Of a DNA stretch of 64,000 nt, positions 44,246 through 52,922 are shown one piece after another. Numbering within the stretch: the first letter of the stretch is position 1; each line of letters opens with the position of its first letter. The notes beneath the pieces are model-generated. The model was not told the DNA's origin. It saw only the letters and a list, made by a program, of their open reading frames with translations, and did no database searches. Source of the DNA: Peptostreptococcus canis (GTDB taxonomy: Bacteria > Bacillota > Clostridia > Peptostreptococcales > Peptostreptococcaceae); the NCBI RefSeq assembly GCF_014229965.1, contig NZ_JABGBW010000001.1, positions 471,811-535,810 of the forward strand, written 5' to 3'. A program made the position numbers and the translations under genes.

Positions 44246-44977
44246 ATGAAGACCCTTTTATTAGCTGAATATAAAAAACTTCACAGATCAAAATTGATAT
44301 TTTTGCTTGTATTTGCACTCATGATGACTTTGGGAGTTGTATTTCTTCAAGGACAATTTTCATTTGGTGGGAAAAAGTATATAGACACATTTGGATGGTA
44401 TATTTTACAAGTGCAGTCTTTAACAACATATTTTGTATTGCCAAGTTTGATAGCATTGTTTGGAGGATATATTATTTGTCGTGAGGAACAAGAAGATGTA
44501 CTCAAATCATTAAAGTTAATACCGATAGATGAAAGTAATATGATTACTGCAAAAATGGTAATTACTCTGTTGGGTAGCATTTTTGTTTATCTAATATTGT
44601 TTATGGTATCTTTAATTATAGAAGCGGTATTGCATTTAAATGCGGTAAACATGAGTGAAGTAGTTCATTATTTTGTTGTATATGTATTAACTGGAATAGG
44701 TGTTTTTATGGCAATATCTCCAATTATTGCATTCGTTGGACTTGTAAAAAGAAGCTACTGGATAGCTCTGATTATCGCTGAAATATACTCCTTTATAGGA
44801 ATTTTCTTTGCCTCAAAGGAAGTTGTAAGAGCCATATATCCAATATCATCTGTATTCGTTTTATCGGGACTATATAAAACACCAGTTATGGAATTGCTGA
44901 TTAGCATAATCGTAAATATTGGTTGCTGTTTTATTTCACATAGAATACTAAAGAAAATGAGAGTTCGTAAAAAATAG
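44246..44977 (+). CDS. ABC transporter permease, third
   Basis: A 243-residue ABC-2 type permease with CREEQEDVLKSLKLIPIDES after helix 2, matching the second permease in layout. It is last of the transporter operon and ends convergent to the relaxase gene, 41 bases apart. Confidence 0.85.
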   Translation: MKTLLLAEYKKLHRSKLIFLLVFALMMTLGVVFLQGQFSFGGKKYIDTFGWYILQVQSLTTYFVLPSLIALFGGYIICREEQEDVLKSLKLIPIDESNMITAKMVITLLGSIFVYLILFMVSLIIEAVLHLNAVNMSEVVHYFVVYVLTGIGVFMAISPIIAFVGLVKRSYWIALIIAEIYSFIGIFFASKEVVRAIYPISSVFVLSGLYKTPVMELLISIIVNIGCCFISHRILKKMRVRKK

Positions 44978-45018
44978 TTATGAAAATAAATTTATAAATT
45001 TAAAAAGAGGAGAGAACA

Positions 45019-46350
45019 CTATCTCTCCATCTCCTTACCCATGTAAATTCCATAATTCTTTCGTATTTTATAAAGCTCGTCCATAGTAGATTTTGTAGAA
45101 GAATACTCTTGCATTAGGGTATTCTTTTTTTCTTGCAATTTATCAAGTTTATCTAAAATATCCTTTGAATCAGGTAGCTTTGAATAGGACTTTTTTAGTT
45201 TTGCAAGAGCCGTTTCGTAGCGTGTGATTTCAGCCTTATGCTCCTCAAAAAATGCCTTATCAGAAGGATTTGCTTTATATTCCTTGTAGTAGGCTCTATA
45301 TTTTTTAACAGTATGAACTTGTTCCATTGTATTAGAAAGTAGCTGCATATCCTTGTCAATTTTTTTGATTTTATCTTGTAAGTTCTGTCTTTCTTCAGCA
45401 CTTTTCTTGATGTATTCATCAAGCTGCTTAACGGAGTTAATGCCATGTTCTCTGATGAAAACAACTGACTCAGCCATTGTATTTAAGTTATGTTTTGTTG
45501 CCCAATATTCATAGCCTTTGCTCTCTTTCACTTTGGCATTGGTATTCATATTGATGACATTTCCGATTCGTTTTTTGACAGGTGAGGCTTTGATATTTTG
45601 ATTTTCTGTAATACGCTCTTTTAATCTTTCTTCGGTATAATCCTCACCAATCGTCTTAGCCCTTGTAAATCTCTGCTTATCTTTTGGCTTAAAGGCTATA
45701 TGTTTTCCATGCTTTATTTCATAACCAAGTTCCGCCATCTTATTTAGAAATTGTTCCCAATCATTAGACTGTTTTATCAAACGATCAATGTCAAATTGAA
45801 GCCTGCTTTTCCAAGAAGTACCTTTCTTAGATTGCTCATTTTCATACCATGACTTACCATTTGTTTTGTACTTTCTCTTATAGCTCTCGTAGAATTCATC
45901 AATCACAGAAAGGTTATTATCCTTGCATAGCTTATCGCTTTGATACCTGATTTGGTGGTAGCTTTTCTTGTTGGATTGGTAGCATTTGCCCGTTACCATA
46001 TTTACATTATTGAAGATGATATGGTTGTGGATATGCCCTTTATCTATGTGGGTAGACAAGACATATTCGTACTCGTCTTTTAATATCTTTTTACACAGTT
46101 CAAGACCGATTTGATGTGCCATTTCCGGAGTTGCTTCTCCCGGTAAAAAGGATTGAATAAGATGTCTTGCAAGAACAGTTCCGTTTGTTCCGGCATCATT
46201 TCGTGTTCTTAAAAATTGGGTATGGGCAGTTTCCTGATGGCATTTATGAGTTGTTACTAAGATTTGCTCATCTGTTTTTTCTCCGTTAACAATATATGAA
46301 ATGGCAAGATTAAGGGTTGATTTTATAGGATGTATTTTTGTAATAGCCAT
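45019..46350 (-). CDS. ICE relaxase (MobP/Relaxase family, Tn1549-like)
   Basis: The 443-residue nicking relaxase starts conjugative transfer of the ICE. It begins MAITKIHPIKSTLNLAISYI, and has the three-His metal motif in STHIDKGHIHNHIIFNNVN near residues 118-136, with the LARHLIQSFLPGEATPEMAH segment before it. The C-terminal half is coiled coil. It is transcribed against the main operons, with mobC just upstream. It depends on the VirD4 protein now split by the IME. Confidence 0.93.
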   Translation of the reverse strand: MAITKIHPIKSTLNLAISYIVNGEKTDEQILVTTHKCHQETAHTQFLRTRNDAGTNGTVLARHLIQSFLPGEATPEMAHQIGLELCKKILKDEYEYVLSTHIDKGHIHNHIIFNNVNMVTGKCYQSNKKSYHQIRYQSDKLCKDNNLSVIDEFYESYKRKYKTNGKSWYENEQSKKGTSWKSRLQFDIDRLIKQSNDWEQFLNKMAELGYEIKHGKHIAFKPKDKQRFTRAKTIGEDYTEERLKERITENQNIKASPVKKRIGNVINMNTNAKVKESKGYEYWATKHNLNTMAESVVFIREHGINSVKQLDEYIKKSAEERQNLQDKIKKIDKDMQLLSNTMEQVHTVKKYRAYYKEYKANPSDKAFFEEHKAEITRYETALAKLKKSYSKLPDSKDILDKLDKLQEKKNTLMQEYSSTKSTMDELYKIRKNYGIYMGKEMER

Positions 46351-46355
46351 AAAAA

Positions 46356-46706
46356 CTAATCACCTCCCGAAGTCCTGTTTAGAAGCAAGGAATGAATTTG
46401 CCACAGTTCTTTTGAGAAATGTTCAATCTCTTTTTTCATATCGCCTATGTCCTCTTTGTAGATAACACCGGTCGAATTTACTCGCTTTGCAATCTGATTG
46501 ATATTGTTTGTTGCGTTGGAAAGTAAGCCTTGTAAATCTCTAAACGGTTCTAAATCTATTTGATAAATTTCTTTTTCTAAAACGCATTTGCGGACAAAGT
46601 GGCTCATATTTCTGCACCTTGCGAGCTTTCTTTTCTCCTCAAAAAGAGCTTTTTCTTCTTTGGTCAACTTAATTTCAAGTCGTTCATTTCGTATCCTATT
46701 TGCCAT
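46356..46706 (-). CDS. mobC: MobC-like relaxosome protein
   Basis: A 116-residue ribbon-helix-helix type accessory protein: RNERLEIKLTKEEKALFEEK at the N-terminus, then LLSNATNNINQIAKRVNSTG, the MobC signature. It helps the relaxase find or melt oriT. AAGGAGGAA lies before its ATG, and the relaxase gene starts five bases after its stop. Confidence 0.88.
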   Translation of the reverse strand: MANRIRNERLEIKLTKEEKALFEEKRKLARCRNMSHFVRKCVLEKEIYQIDLEPFRDLQGLLSNATNNINQIAKRVNSTGVIYKEDIGDMKKEIEHFSKELWQIHSLLLNRTSGGD

Positions 46707-46740
46707 AGATATTTCCTCCTTTGTATGATTTTCGGGGTAT

Positions 46741-46860
46741 TAGGGTCTCCCTAACAAGCTAAAAATTGATAAAAAAAGAAGCAGTTCCCAAAGGGCTGCT
46801 TCATCAATTTTTCCGTAAGTGTCCGTACACTTACTGTGCTTGCTCATATACTAATAGTAT
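46741..46860. other. Putative oriT of the ICE
   Basis: The gap upstream of mobC holds two dyads. AAAAATTGAT (46761-46770) pairs with ATCAATTTTT (46803-46812) around GAAGCAG/CTGCTTC. GTAAGTGT (46815-46822) pairs with ACACTTAC (46827-46834). Location just before mobC-relaxase is the usual oriT position in this group. The first dyad, read leftward or rightward, could alternatively terminate transcription. Confidence 0.45.
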
Positions 46861-46919
46861 AAGAATAGCTCTAAGCATATACTTAAAAATTTATAAGTTA
46901 ATTTTATAATATAAATCAT

Positions 46920-46964
46920 AATAAGTCAAGTAAACTTGACTTATTGACATATAGAATATAGAAT
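46920..46964 (+). promoter_or_regulatory. Promoter with a perfect palindromic operator before the XRE gene
   Basis: AATAAGTCAAGT (46920-46931) and ACTTGACTTATT (46934-46945) form a perfect 12-bp inverted repeat. It covers the -35 box TTGACT (46936-46941), which lies 17 bp from TAGAAT (46959-46964). The regulator encoded 39 bases downstream probably represses itself here. Confidence 0.6.
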
Positions 46965-47002
46965 AAAATAAATAATAATTGATATATAGAATGAGGTTGC
47001 TC

Positions 47003-47227
47003 ATGCGTGCTGAGATGATATTAAAAAATAGACTCAAAGAGGAACGAATAAATTTTGGAATATCTCAAAATGAACTTGCTCAACTTGTTGGGGTATCAAG
47101 GCAGACTATTAACTCAATAGAAAATGAACAATTTTATCCTACAACAAAATTATCTCTTATAATCTGTGAGGTGTTAGAAAAACGAGTTGAAGATGTTTTT
47201 TATTTGTGTGAGATGATTGAAAAATAA
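47003..47227 (+). CDS. XRE-family transcription regulator
   Basis: The 74-residue protein belongs to the common small helix-turn-helix group: RLKEERINFGISQNELAQLV, then GVSRQTINSIENEQFYPT. GAGG at 46993-46996 supports ATG 47003 (ATG 47015 is the alternative). It sits behind a palindromic operator and between mobC and the second cargo block. Confidence 0.85.
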   Translation: MRAEMILKNRLKEERINFGISQNELAQLVGVSRQTINSIENEQFYPTTKLSLIICEVLEKRVEDVFYLCEMIEK

Positions 47228-47313
47228 TTAGCATAAACTAACTGAGCGGTGTTTTAATTTATTAAATCTGATATACATAATAATTTTTAAATAAAAGTGA
47301 GGTGATGATACCT

Positions 47314-48282
47314 GTGAGTGAAAAGACAATAGTAGAAAATGCCTATAAGGGATATAATTTTTCTGACATGAACGAATTAGGACATAAGAAAATTTATAAA
47401 CTTAGCAATGAAACGGGTACAGGAGAAATGTGTTGCTATAATTTAATAGATGGTTTTACTTTGTCTTATAACAATTTAAACATGGAATCTTCGCATCAGA
47501 AGATTAATCCTTGTAAGGGTATAATTCAAATTGACCATTGTTTGGATGGCTGCTATGAATTTAAGTTAAAAAGTAATGAAAGAGCATTCGTAGGGAAAGG
47601 TGATTTTAGTGTTGTGGATTTAGGAAAAGTTCCTTTTGAAAGTTCGAGCATACCTATGAAACGATATATTGGATTGACTGTATTTATAGATATAAAAATT
47701 GCCCAAAGATCCATAGATAAATATTTTCCTTTTGCAAAGATCAATATAAAAGAAATTATGGATATGTTGTGTAAAAATGGTCCGGCATTAATAATAAAAT
47801 CAAGAAAAGAAATAAACCATATATTAAACGAATTATATACGGTTAGTGAGGACATTCGCATATCATATTCTATTATCAAAATCATTGAGTTGTTACTTTT
47901 TTTAAGTCTTATAAAAACAGAAGATATGAAAAAAATACCAACTTTTTCTGAACCAATTTATGAAGCAACACAAGATTGCTATAAGGCACTTGTTGAAAAT
48001 CCATTTGATAAATATTCTATTTCTGAACTTGCAAAACAGTATGCGATTTCTGAATCCAGTTTAAAGCGTTGCTTCATGCATTTAACAGGACAATCTATTG
48101 GAAGTTTTATAAAAAATACTTGTTTGGAAGAATCTGCAAAGTTGCTAATTGATAAACCACATATTACGATAGGGGAAGTTGCTGATTTTGCAGGATATTT
48201 AAATCCGAGTAAATTTGCTTCTGCTTTTAAAACTTATTTTGGAGTTTCACCTCAACAATATAGGAAAAATAATTTGACCTGA
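47314..48282 (+). CDS. AraC-family transcription regulator
   Basis: The 322-residue regulator has a ligand-binding N-terminal half (about 1-215) and two helix-turn-helices at the C-terminus (ISELAKQYAISESSLKRCFM near 245, GEVADFAGYLNPSKFASAFK near 292, ending FGVSPQQYRK). AraC regulators of this size beside siderophore-type transporters respond to the transported compound. GTG 47314 is best spaced from GAGGTG; ATG 47305 and GTG 47302 are possible. It precedes the ECF/ABC/MATE operon and is its likely activator. Confidence 0.88.
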   Translation: MSEKTIVENAYKGYNFSDMNELGHKKIYKLSNETGTGEMCCYNLIDGFTLSYNNLNMESSHQKINPCKGIIQIDHCLDGCYEFKLKSNERAFVGKGDFSVVDLGKVPFESSSIPMKRYIGLTVFIDIKIAQRSIDKYFPFAKINIKEIMDMLCKNGPALIIKSRKEINHILNELYTVSEDIRISYSIIKIIELLLFLSLIKTEDMKKIPTFSEPIYEATQDCYKALVENPFDKYSISELAKQYAISESSLKRCFMHLTGQSIGSFIKNTCLEESAKLLIDKPHITIGEVADFAGYLNPSKFASAFKTYFGVSPQQYRKNNLT

Positions 48283-48316
48283 TTGGAGCAAAAACATACC
48301 TTTTGGGTAGTAAGAG

Positions 48317-48365
48317 AAATACCTGTTCTTTGATAAAATATTTATCAAGGACAGGTATTTTTTGC
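48317..48365 (+). terminator. Strong hairpin between the AraC gene and the transporter operon
   Basis: AAATACCTGT (about 48317-48326) pairs with ACAGGTATTT (about 48351-48360), with inner TTTGATAAA/TTTATCAA arms, followed by Ts. It ends the araC transcript or attenuates read-through into the operon 55 bases downstream. Confidence 0.7.
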
Positions 48366-48418
48366 TGGATTAATGCCAATAAGTTAGCCATGTCTAATAT
48401 TTTAAAAAGGAGAAGAAG

Positions 48419-49021
48419 ATGTCAGAAAAAAAATTAACAGTAAGAGATATTGTAACAGTTGCAATTATGATAGCATTATTTTTTGCTATTTCGATTGTTA
48501 TTGGTATGGGGACAGTTACTATGCCGATTTTATATTTGTATGGTACAGCAGGAATTGAAATGTTTATAGGAGCAATATTTTATCTTGTTGCAGCAAATAG
48601 AGTCAATAAGCATGGACTACTATTTATTTGGATTTTAATTTATGGTTTGATAACAGCAGCGATGGGATATGTGTTTATGCTTCCATATTTTATCGGATTA
48701 GCAATTATATGTGAACTTACAATGATTGGAAAGAATACTTATAGAAATCCAATTAGAAACATGATTGGCTGGTGTACCTATGCAATAGGAATGTTTCTTG
48801 GTATAGGGGTACCTTGTTGGATTGCATGGGAAAGCTATCAAAAACAAGCACTTGCAGGTGGATTTGCGGATACTACATTAAAGCTTCAGTATGAAATGGT
48901 ATCTTCACCATCATTGATATTAGTAGGAGTAGCTGTAACAGTTATTTTATCTGCATTAGGAATTTTATTTGCACAAAAAATATTGAAAAAACATTTTAAG
49001 AAGGCGGGTATATTAGATTAA
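48419..49021 (+). CDS. MptD-family ECF transporter S component
   Basis: A 200-residue protein with five to six membrane helices. It is the substrate-binding S component type of energy-coupling factor importers (VTVAIMIALFFAISIVIGMG at the start, KHFKKAGILD at the end). Substrate unknown. It is followed by the T component and the double ATPase, so one complete ECF importer is encoded. Confidence 0.78.
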   Translation: MSEKKLTVRDIVTVAIMIALFFAISIVIGMGTVTMPILYLYGTAGIEMFIGAIFYLVAANRVNKHGLLFIWILIYGLITAAMGYVFMLPYFIGLAIICELTMIGKNTYRNPIRNMIGWCTYAIGMFLGIGVPCWIAWESYQKQALAGGFADTTLKLQYEMVSSPSLILVGVAVTVILSALGILFAQKILKKHFKKAGILD

Positions 49022-49025
49022 TGCT

Positions 49026-49718
49026 ATGGAACAGAGAATGAGAAAAATAGACAGTCTTGGTGGATTGGCTTGCTTACTCTTAACTCTGATTTCCTGTACA
49101 GTATCTATTTTTACAAAAGATTACTATATGCATGCTCTGTTTGTAGGATGGCTTTGTATCATTTTGATATACTTCGGCTTTTACAAGCAGAGCTTGTTTT
49201 ATGTTGTGATATATACTTTTACAGCATTTTGGCTTTTAGAAATGATTCCTAAAGGGATAGTTTTTATTTCGCCAATGCTATTAGGTATGGTGTACAAATT
49301 CATTGTTCCTATTATGGCTGCATATTTAACTTTTAAGATACCGTCAGGGAAACTAATTGCAGTTTTTCAAAAGTGTGCTTTACCTCAGAATATCATCTTG
49401 ATTTTGCTTGTAATCATTAGATTTATTCCAACAATATCAGGAGAATTTAAAACCATTAGAGAAGCAATGCGAGTTAGAGGTTTTACGGGAAGTGTAAAAA
49501 GAGTTTTGTTCCACCCTTTACAAACAATGGAATATGCAGTCGTTCCTTTAATCTTTCGGTCAATAAAGGTTGGAGATGAATTGGCGGCTGCATCTATTGT
49601 AAGAGGAATTGAAAATCCGGCTAAGAAATATAGTTATTATGAAACAAAATTTACAAAAGTAGATGTCATTATTTTATTTATTAGTATTTGCTTAATGATA
49701 GCCTGCATTTTTAGATAG
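49026..49718 (+). CDS. ECF transporter T component (CbiQ-like)
   Basis: The 230-residue membrane protein has the coupling helix motif AMRVRGFTGSVKR near residue 155 (consensus A-x-x-x-RG) and a second such element ELAAASIVRGIENP near 185. These contact the ATPases. It starts four bases after the S component gene. Confidence 0.88.
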   Translation: MEQRMRKIDSLGGLACLLLTLISCTVSIFTKDYYMHALFVGWLCIILIYFGFYKQSLFYVVIYTFTAFWLLEMIPKGIVFISPMLLGMVYKFIVPIMAAYLTFKIPSGKLIAVFQKCALPQNIILILLVIIRFIPTISGEFKTIREAMRVRGFTGSVKRVLFHPLQTMEYAVVPLIFRSIKVGDELAAASIVRGIENPAKKYSYYETKFTKVDVIILFISICLMIACIFR

Positions 49719-49729
49719 GAGGGAAGGTT

Positions 49730-51202
49730 ATGGAAAATAAGATAAAAATTAATAACATAAACTTCTCCTATCGAGGAAATGACAAGCAATTAACCGATAT
49801 TAATTTAACTATTTTAAGTGGACAATGTTTGGCGATAGTAGGCAAATCCGGTTGCGGAAAGTCCACGTTGACGAGAGTAATAAATGGACTAATTCCATCA
49901 TTTTATCAGGGATATTTAGATGGGGATGTGTTCATTGATGATAAAAACTTAGGGGAGTTAAACACTTGGGAAATAGGTTCTTTTGTTGGAAATGTGTTTC
50001 AAGATCCGAGAAGTCAATTTTTTGCTAATGAAGTAGCAGGAGAAATTGCTTTTGGCTGTGAAAATTTAGGTCTATCACATAATGAAATAGTCGATAGAGT
50101 TCATAAGTCTGCTAAAGAGATGAATATATTAGAACTGTTGAATACAAGTATATATACATTGTCTTATGGTATGCGTCAACGTGTTGCAATATGTTCAGCT
50201 AAGGCTATGCAACCTGATATTTATGTATTGGACGAACCATCTGCAAATTTGGATTTAAAATCAACTTACCAATTTGCAAAACTGATTCAAAAATTAAAGA
50301 AGGAAGGAAAAACTATCATTATTGTAGAACATAGGTTATTTTATTTAAATTCAATAGTAGATAACTATATTTTTATGGTAGATGGGAAAATAAAGAAAAA
50401 TTATACATCTGATGAGTTTAATAATATAAGTTCAAAAGAGTTAAATGATATAGGATTACGCTCATTGCATTTTGAAGATATTTTTTTAGATGGTTTTACG
50501 AATCAGAGTACTCAAGGATATAAAAGTTTTGAGATAAGTGGAATTTCAAAAAAATATGGAAAAAATTTGTTATTGAATAATATAAGTTTCAAATTTGACA
50601 GCAATGAAATTATTGCCCTAATTGGTTCTAACGGTGTAGGTAAAAGTACATTAGGTAAAATTTGCTCTGGACTTCAAAAGGAAACATCAGGAGAAATATT
50701 TTTAGAAGACAAACCTATTAAGAGAAAGAGCAGATTAGATAAAATTTGGTATATTCCTCAAGATCTTGATTCTCAATTATTTGGAGAAGATTTAGTAGAT
50801 GAACTTGTTACGGGATTAAAAGATAAAGAAAAGTATATAGAAAAAGCGGAAGTAATCTTAAAAAGATTGGGTTTGTTTGAATTAAAAAATCAGCACCCGT
50901 CAACTTTATCCGGAGGTCAGAAACAAAGATTGGTTTTAGGTGTAGCGATGATGCGAAATATTTCGGTTGTAATTTTAGATGAACCTACATCAGGTTTGGA
51001 TTATGGAAGTATGGAACAAGTCGCAAATCTAATTAGAGAGCAAAGGGACTTGGGAACAAAATTTTTGATTATTTCACATGATATAGAGTTTATTGTAAAG
51101 ATTAGTGAGAGAGTAATAAAAATGGAAGATGGAAGGATTACAGAAGATTACTATCTTAAAGATATAAATACTTTGCTAAATTCAATGGGATATGAGAGGT
51201 GA
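49730..51202 (+). CDS. ECF transporter ATPase, two domains fused
   Basis: The 490-residue protein contains two ATPase domains. The first has Walker A IVGKSGCGKSTLTRVING near 37, signature LSYGMRQRVAICSA near 142 and YVLDEPSANLDLKS. The second has LIGSNGVGKSTLGKICSG near 297, LSGGQKQRLVLGVA near 395 and VVILDEPTSGLDYG. The fused form replaces the usual EcfA/EcfA' pair. It overlaps the open frame of the next gene. Confidence 0.92.
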   Translation: MENKIKINNINFSYRGNDKQLTDINLTILSGQCLAIVGKSGCGKSTLTRVINGLIPSFYQGYLDGDVFIDDKNLGELNTWEIGSFVGNVFQDPRSQFFANEVAGEIAFGCENLGLSHNEIVDRVHKSAKEMNILELLNTSIYTLSYGMRQRVAICSAKAMQPDIYVLDEPSANLDLKSTYQFAKLIQKLKKEGKTIIIVEHRLFYLNSIVDNYIFMVDGKIKKNYTSDEFNNISSKELNDIGLRSLHFEDIFLDGFTNQSTQGYKSFEISGISKKYGKNLLLNNISFKFDSNEIIALIGSNGVGKSTLGKICSGLQKETSGEIFLEDKPIKRKSRLDKIWYIPQDLDSQLFGEDLVDELVTGLKDKEKYIEKAEVILKRLGLFELKNQHPSTLSGGQKQRLVLGVAMMRNISVVILDEPTSGLDYGSMEQVANLIREQRDLGTKFLIISHDIEFIVKISERVIKMEDGRITEDYYLKDINTLLNSMGYER

Positions 51203-51206
51203 TACC

Positions 51207-52922
51207 ATGGATGTGATGAAAAAGCATGTAGGACAAATAATTTTGTCAATATTTATAGCCATAATAGGTGTTGTTTGTAGCGTGTTACCATATTTTGCGG
51301 TAGCAAATATTGTAACGCAAATAGCAAATGGCAGTACAGACTTTATGGTTTTTAGTAAACAGATAATGATTGTATTATTTGGATTGGTTGGAAGTGTAGC
51401 ATTTCATACATTATCAACATTGATTTCACATAATTTAGCATTTTGTGTTATTGAAGATTCAAGAAAAAAATTAGCAAAGAAATTTAGCAAACTTCCAATG
51501 GGAACAATAGAAAAGAAAGGAAGTGGAGAGTGGACACAGTTTATGGTTGAAACTTTGAATAAAATGGAACAACCAATTGCCCACGTTATTCCTGAAGTCA
51601 TTGCAAATATCATTATCCCTATTGTTTTATTAATCAGTATATTTGTTATGGATTGGAGAATAGGTCTTGCCAATCTCATAACATTACCATTAGGTTTGTT
51701 ATTTTCAATGCTAATGATGGGTGGATATGAAGAAAAATCAAAACGCTATCAAGAAGCATCTAAAAATATGAATACCACAGTTGTTGAATATATTCGTGGC
51801 ATTAACATTATTAAGGCGTTTAATAAATCTGCATCATCTTATGATAAATTTGTAAATGCAGTTGAAGGAAATAAAAATAGTATGCTGGATTGGTATCTAA
51901 GCATTTGCTTTTATATGACAGCAGCTATGGAAGTTTTACCATCAACTTTAATATTTGTACTTCCAACTTCCTTATTTTTATTCATGAAAGGAACTGTTGA
52001 TATAGGAACTTTGATCATGTGCGTTTTATTATCTTATGCTTCTTATAAACCACTTATTAAGGCTATGAGCCATTTAGATACTATGGCTAATATAAAAGTG
52101 GTCATTGAGGAGATAAAAGATGTTATGAAACTTCCTGAACTTGAAAGAGGAAATACATCACAGAAAATAAATTCATACGATGTAACTTTTGATAATGTTA
52201 CATTTGGCTATGACAAAAATAAAAAAGTATTTCAGGATTTATCCTTTACTGCAAAGGAAGGAGAACTTACAGCTATTGTCGGATATTCTGGTGGAGGAAA
52301 ATCGACTTTGGCAAAATTGATTGCAGGTTTTTGGAATATTGATTCCGGAAAAATAAGCATTGGGAATGTAGATTTAAATGATATTTCTCTTGAAAGAAAC
52401 ATGGATATTGTAACTTATGTTTCTCAAGAAAATTATTTATTCCAAAAAAGTATAGTTGACAATATGAGAATGGCAAAATCTGATGCAAGCATTGAAGAAA
52501 TTCAAAGTGCTTGTAAAAAAGCAAGTTGCCATGACTTTATTATGAATTTACCCAATGGATATGAAACAGTTATCGGTGAGTCGGGAAATAGCTTATCGGG
52601 AGGAGAAAGACAGAGAATAACCATTGCAAGAGCTTTACTAAAAGATAGCCCGATTGTCCTTCTTGATGAGGCAACGGCATATTCAGATCCGGACAACGAA
52701 GCTGAAATACAAAAATCTCTTGATGCTTTGGTAAAAGATAAGACTGTTATTATGATTGCTCACAGACTTTCAACGATTATTCATGCGAATAAAATTATTG
52801 TAGTCAATTCGGGAAAAATTGAAGCAGAAGGTACACATCAAGAACTGCTTCAAAGTAGCGACACCTACTCCAAAATGTGGAATGCACATAACAGCGTGTA
52901 CTTAAATGGGGAGGTGATATAA
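51207..52922 (+). CDS. ABC transporter, membrane plus ATPase domains, first of a pair
   Basis: The 571-residue half-transporter has six membrane helices (1-300), then Walker A IVGYSGGGKSTLAKLIAG near 360, signature NSLSGGERQRITIARAL near 465 and VLLDEATAYSDPD. It most likely forms a heterodimer with the next protein, as YbtP/Q and IrtA/B do. GAGAGGTG lies before ATG 51207. Confidence 0.92.
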   Translation: MDVMKKHVGQIILSIFIAIIGVVCSVLPYFAVANIVTQIANGSTDFMVFSKQIMIVLFGLVGSVAFHTLSTLISHNLAFCVIEDSRKKLAKKFSKLPMGTIEKKGSGEWTQFMVETLNKMEQPIAHVIPEVIANIIIPIVLLISIFVMDWRIGLANLITLPLGLLFSMLMMGGYEEKSKRYQEASKNMNTTVVEYIRGINIIKAFNKSASSYDKFVNAVEGNKNSMLDWYLSICFYMTAAMEVLPSTLIFVLPTSLFLFMKGTVDIGTLIMCVLLSYASYKPLIKAMSHLDTMANIKVVIEEIKDVMKLPELERGNTSQKINSYDVTFDNVTFGYDKNKKVFQDLSFTAKEGELTAIVGYSGGGKSTLAKLIAGFWNIDSGKISIGNVDLNDISLERNMDIVTYVSQENYLFQKSIVDNMRMAKSDASIEEIQSACKKASCHDFIMNLPNGYETVIGESGNSLSGGERQRITIARALLKDSPIVLLDEATAYSDPDNEAEIQKSLDALVKDKTVIMIAHRLSTIIHANKIIVVNSGKIEAEGTHQELLQSSDTYSKMWNAHNSVYLNGEVI

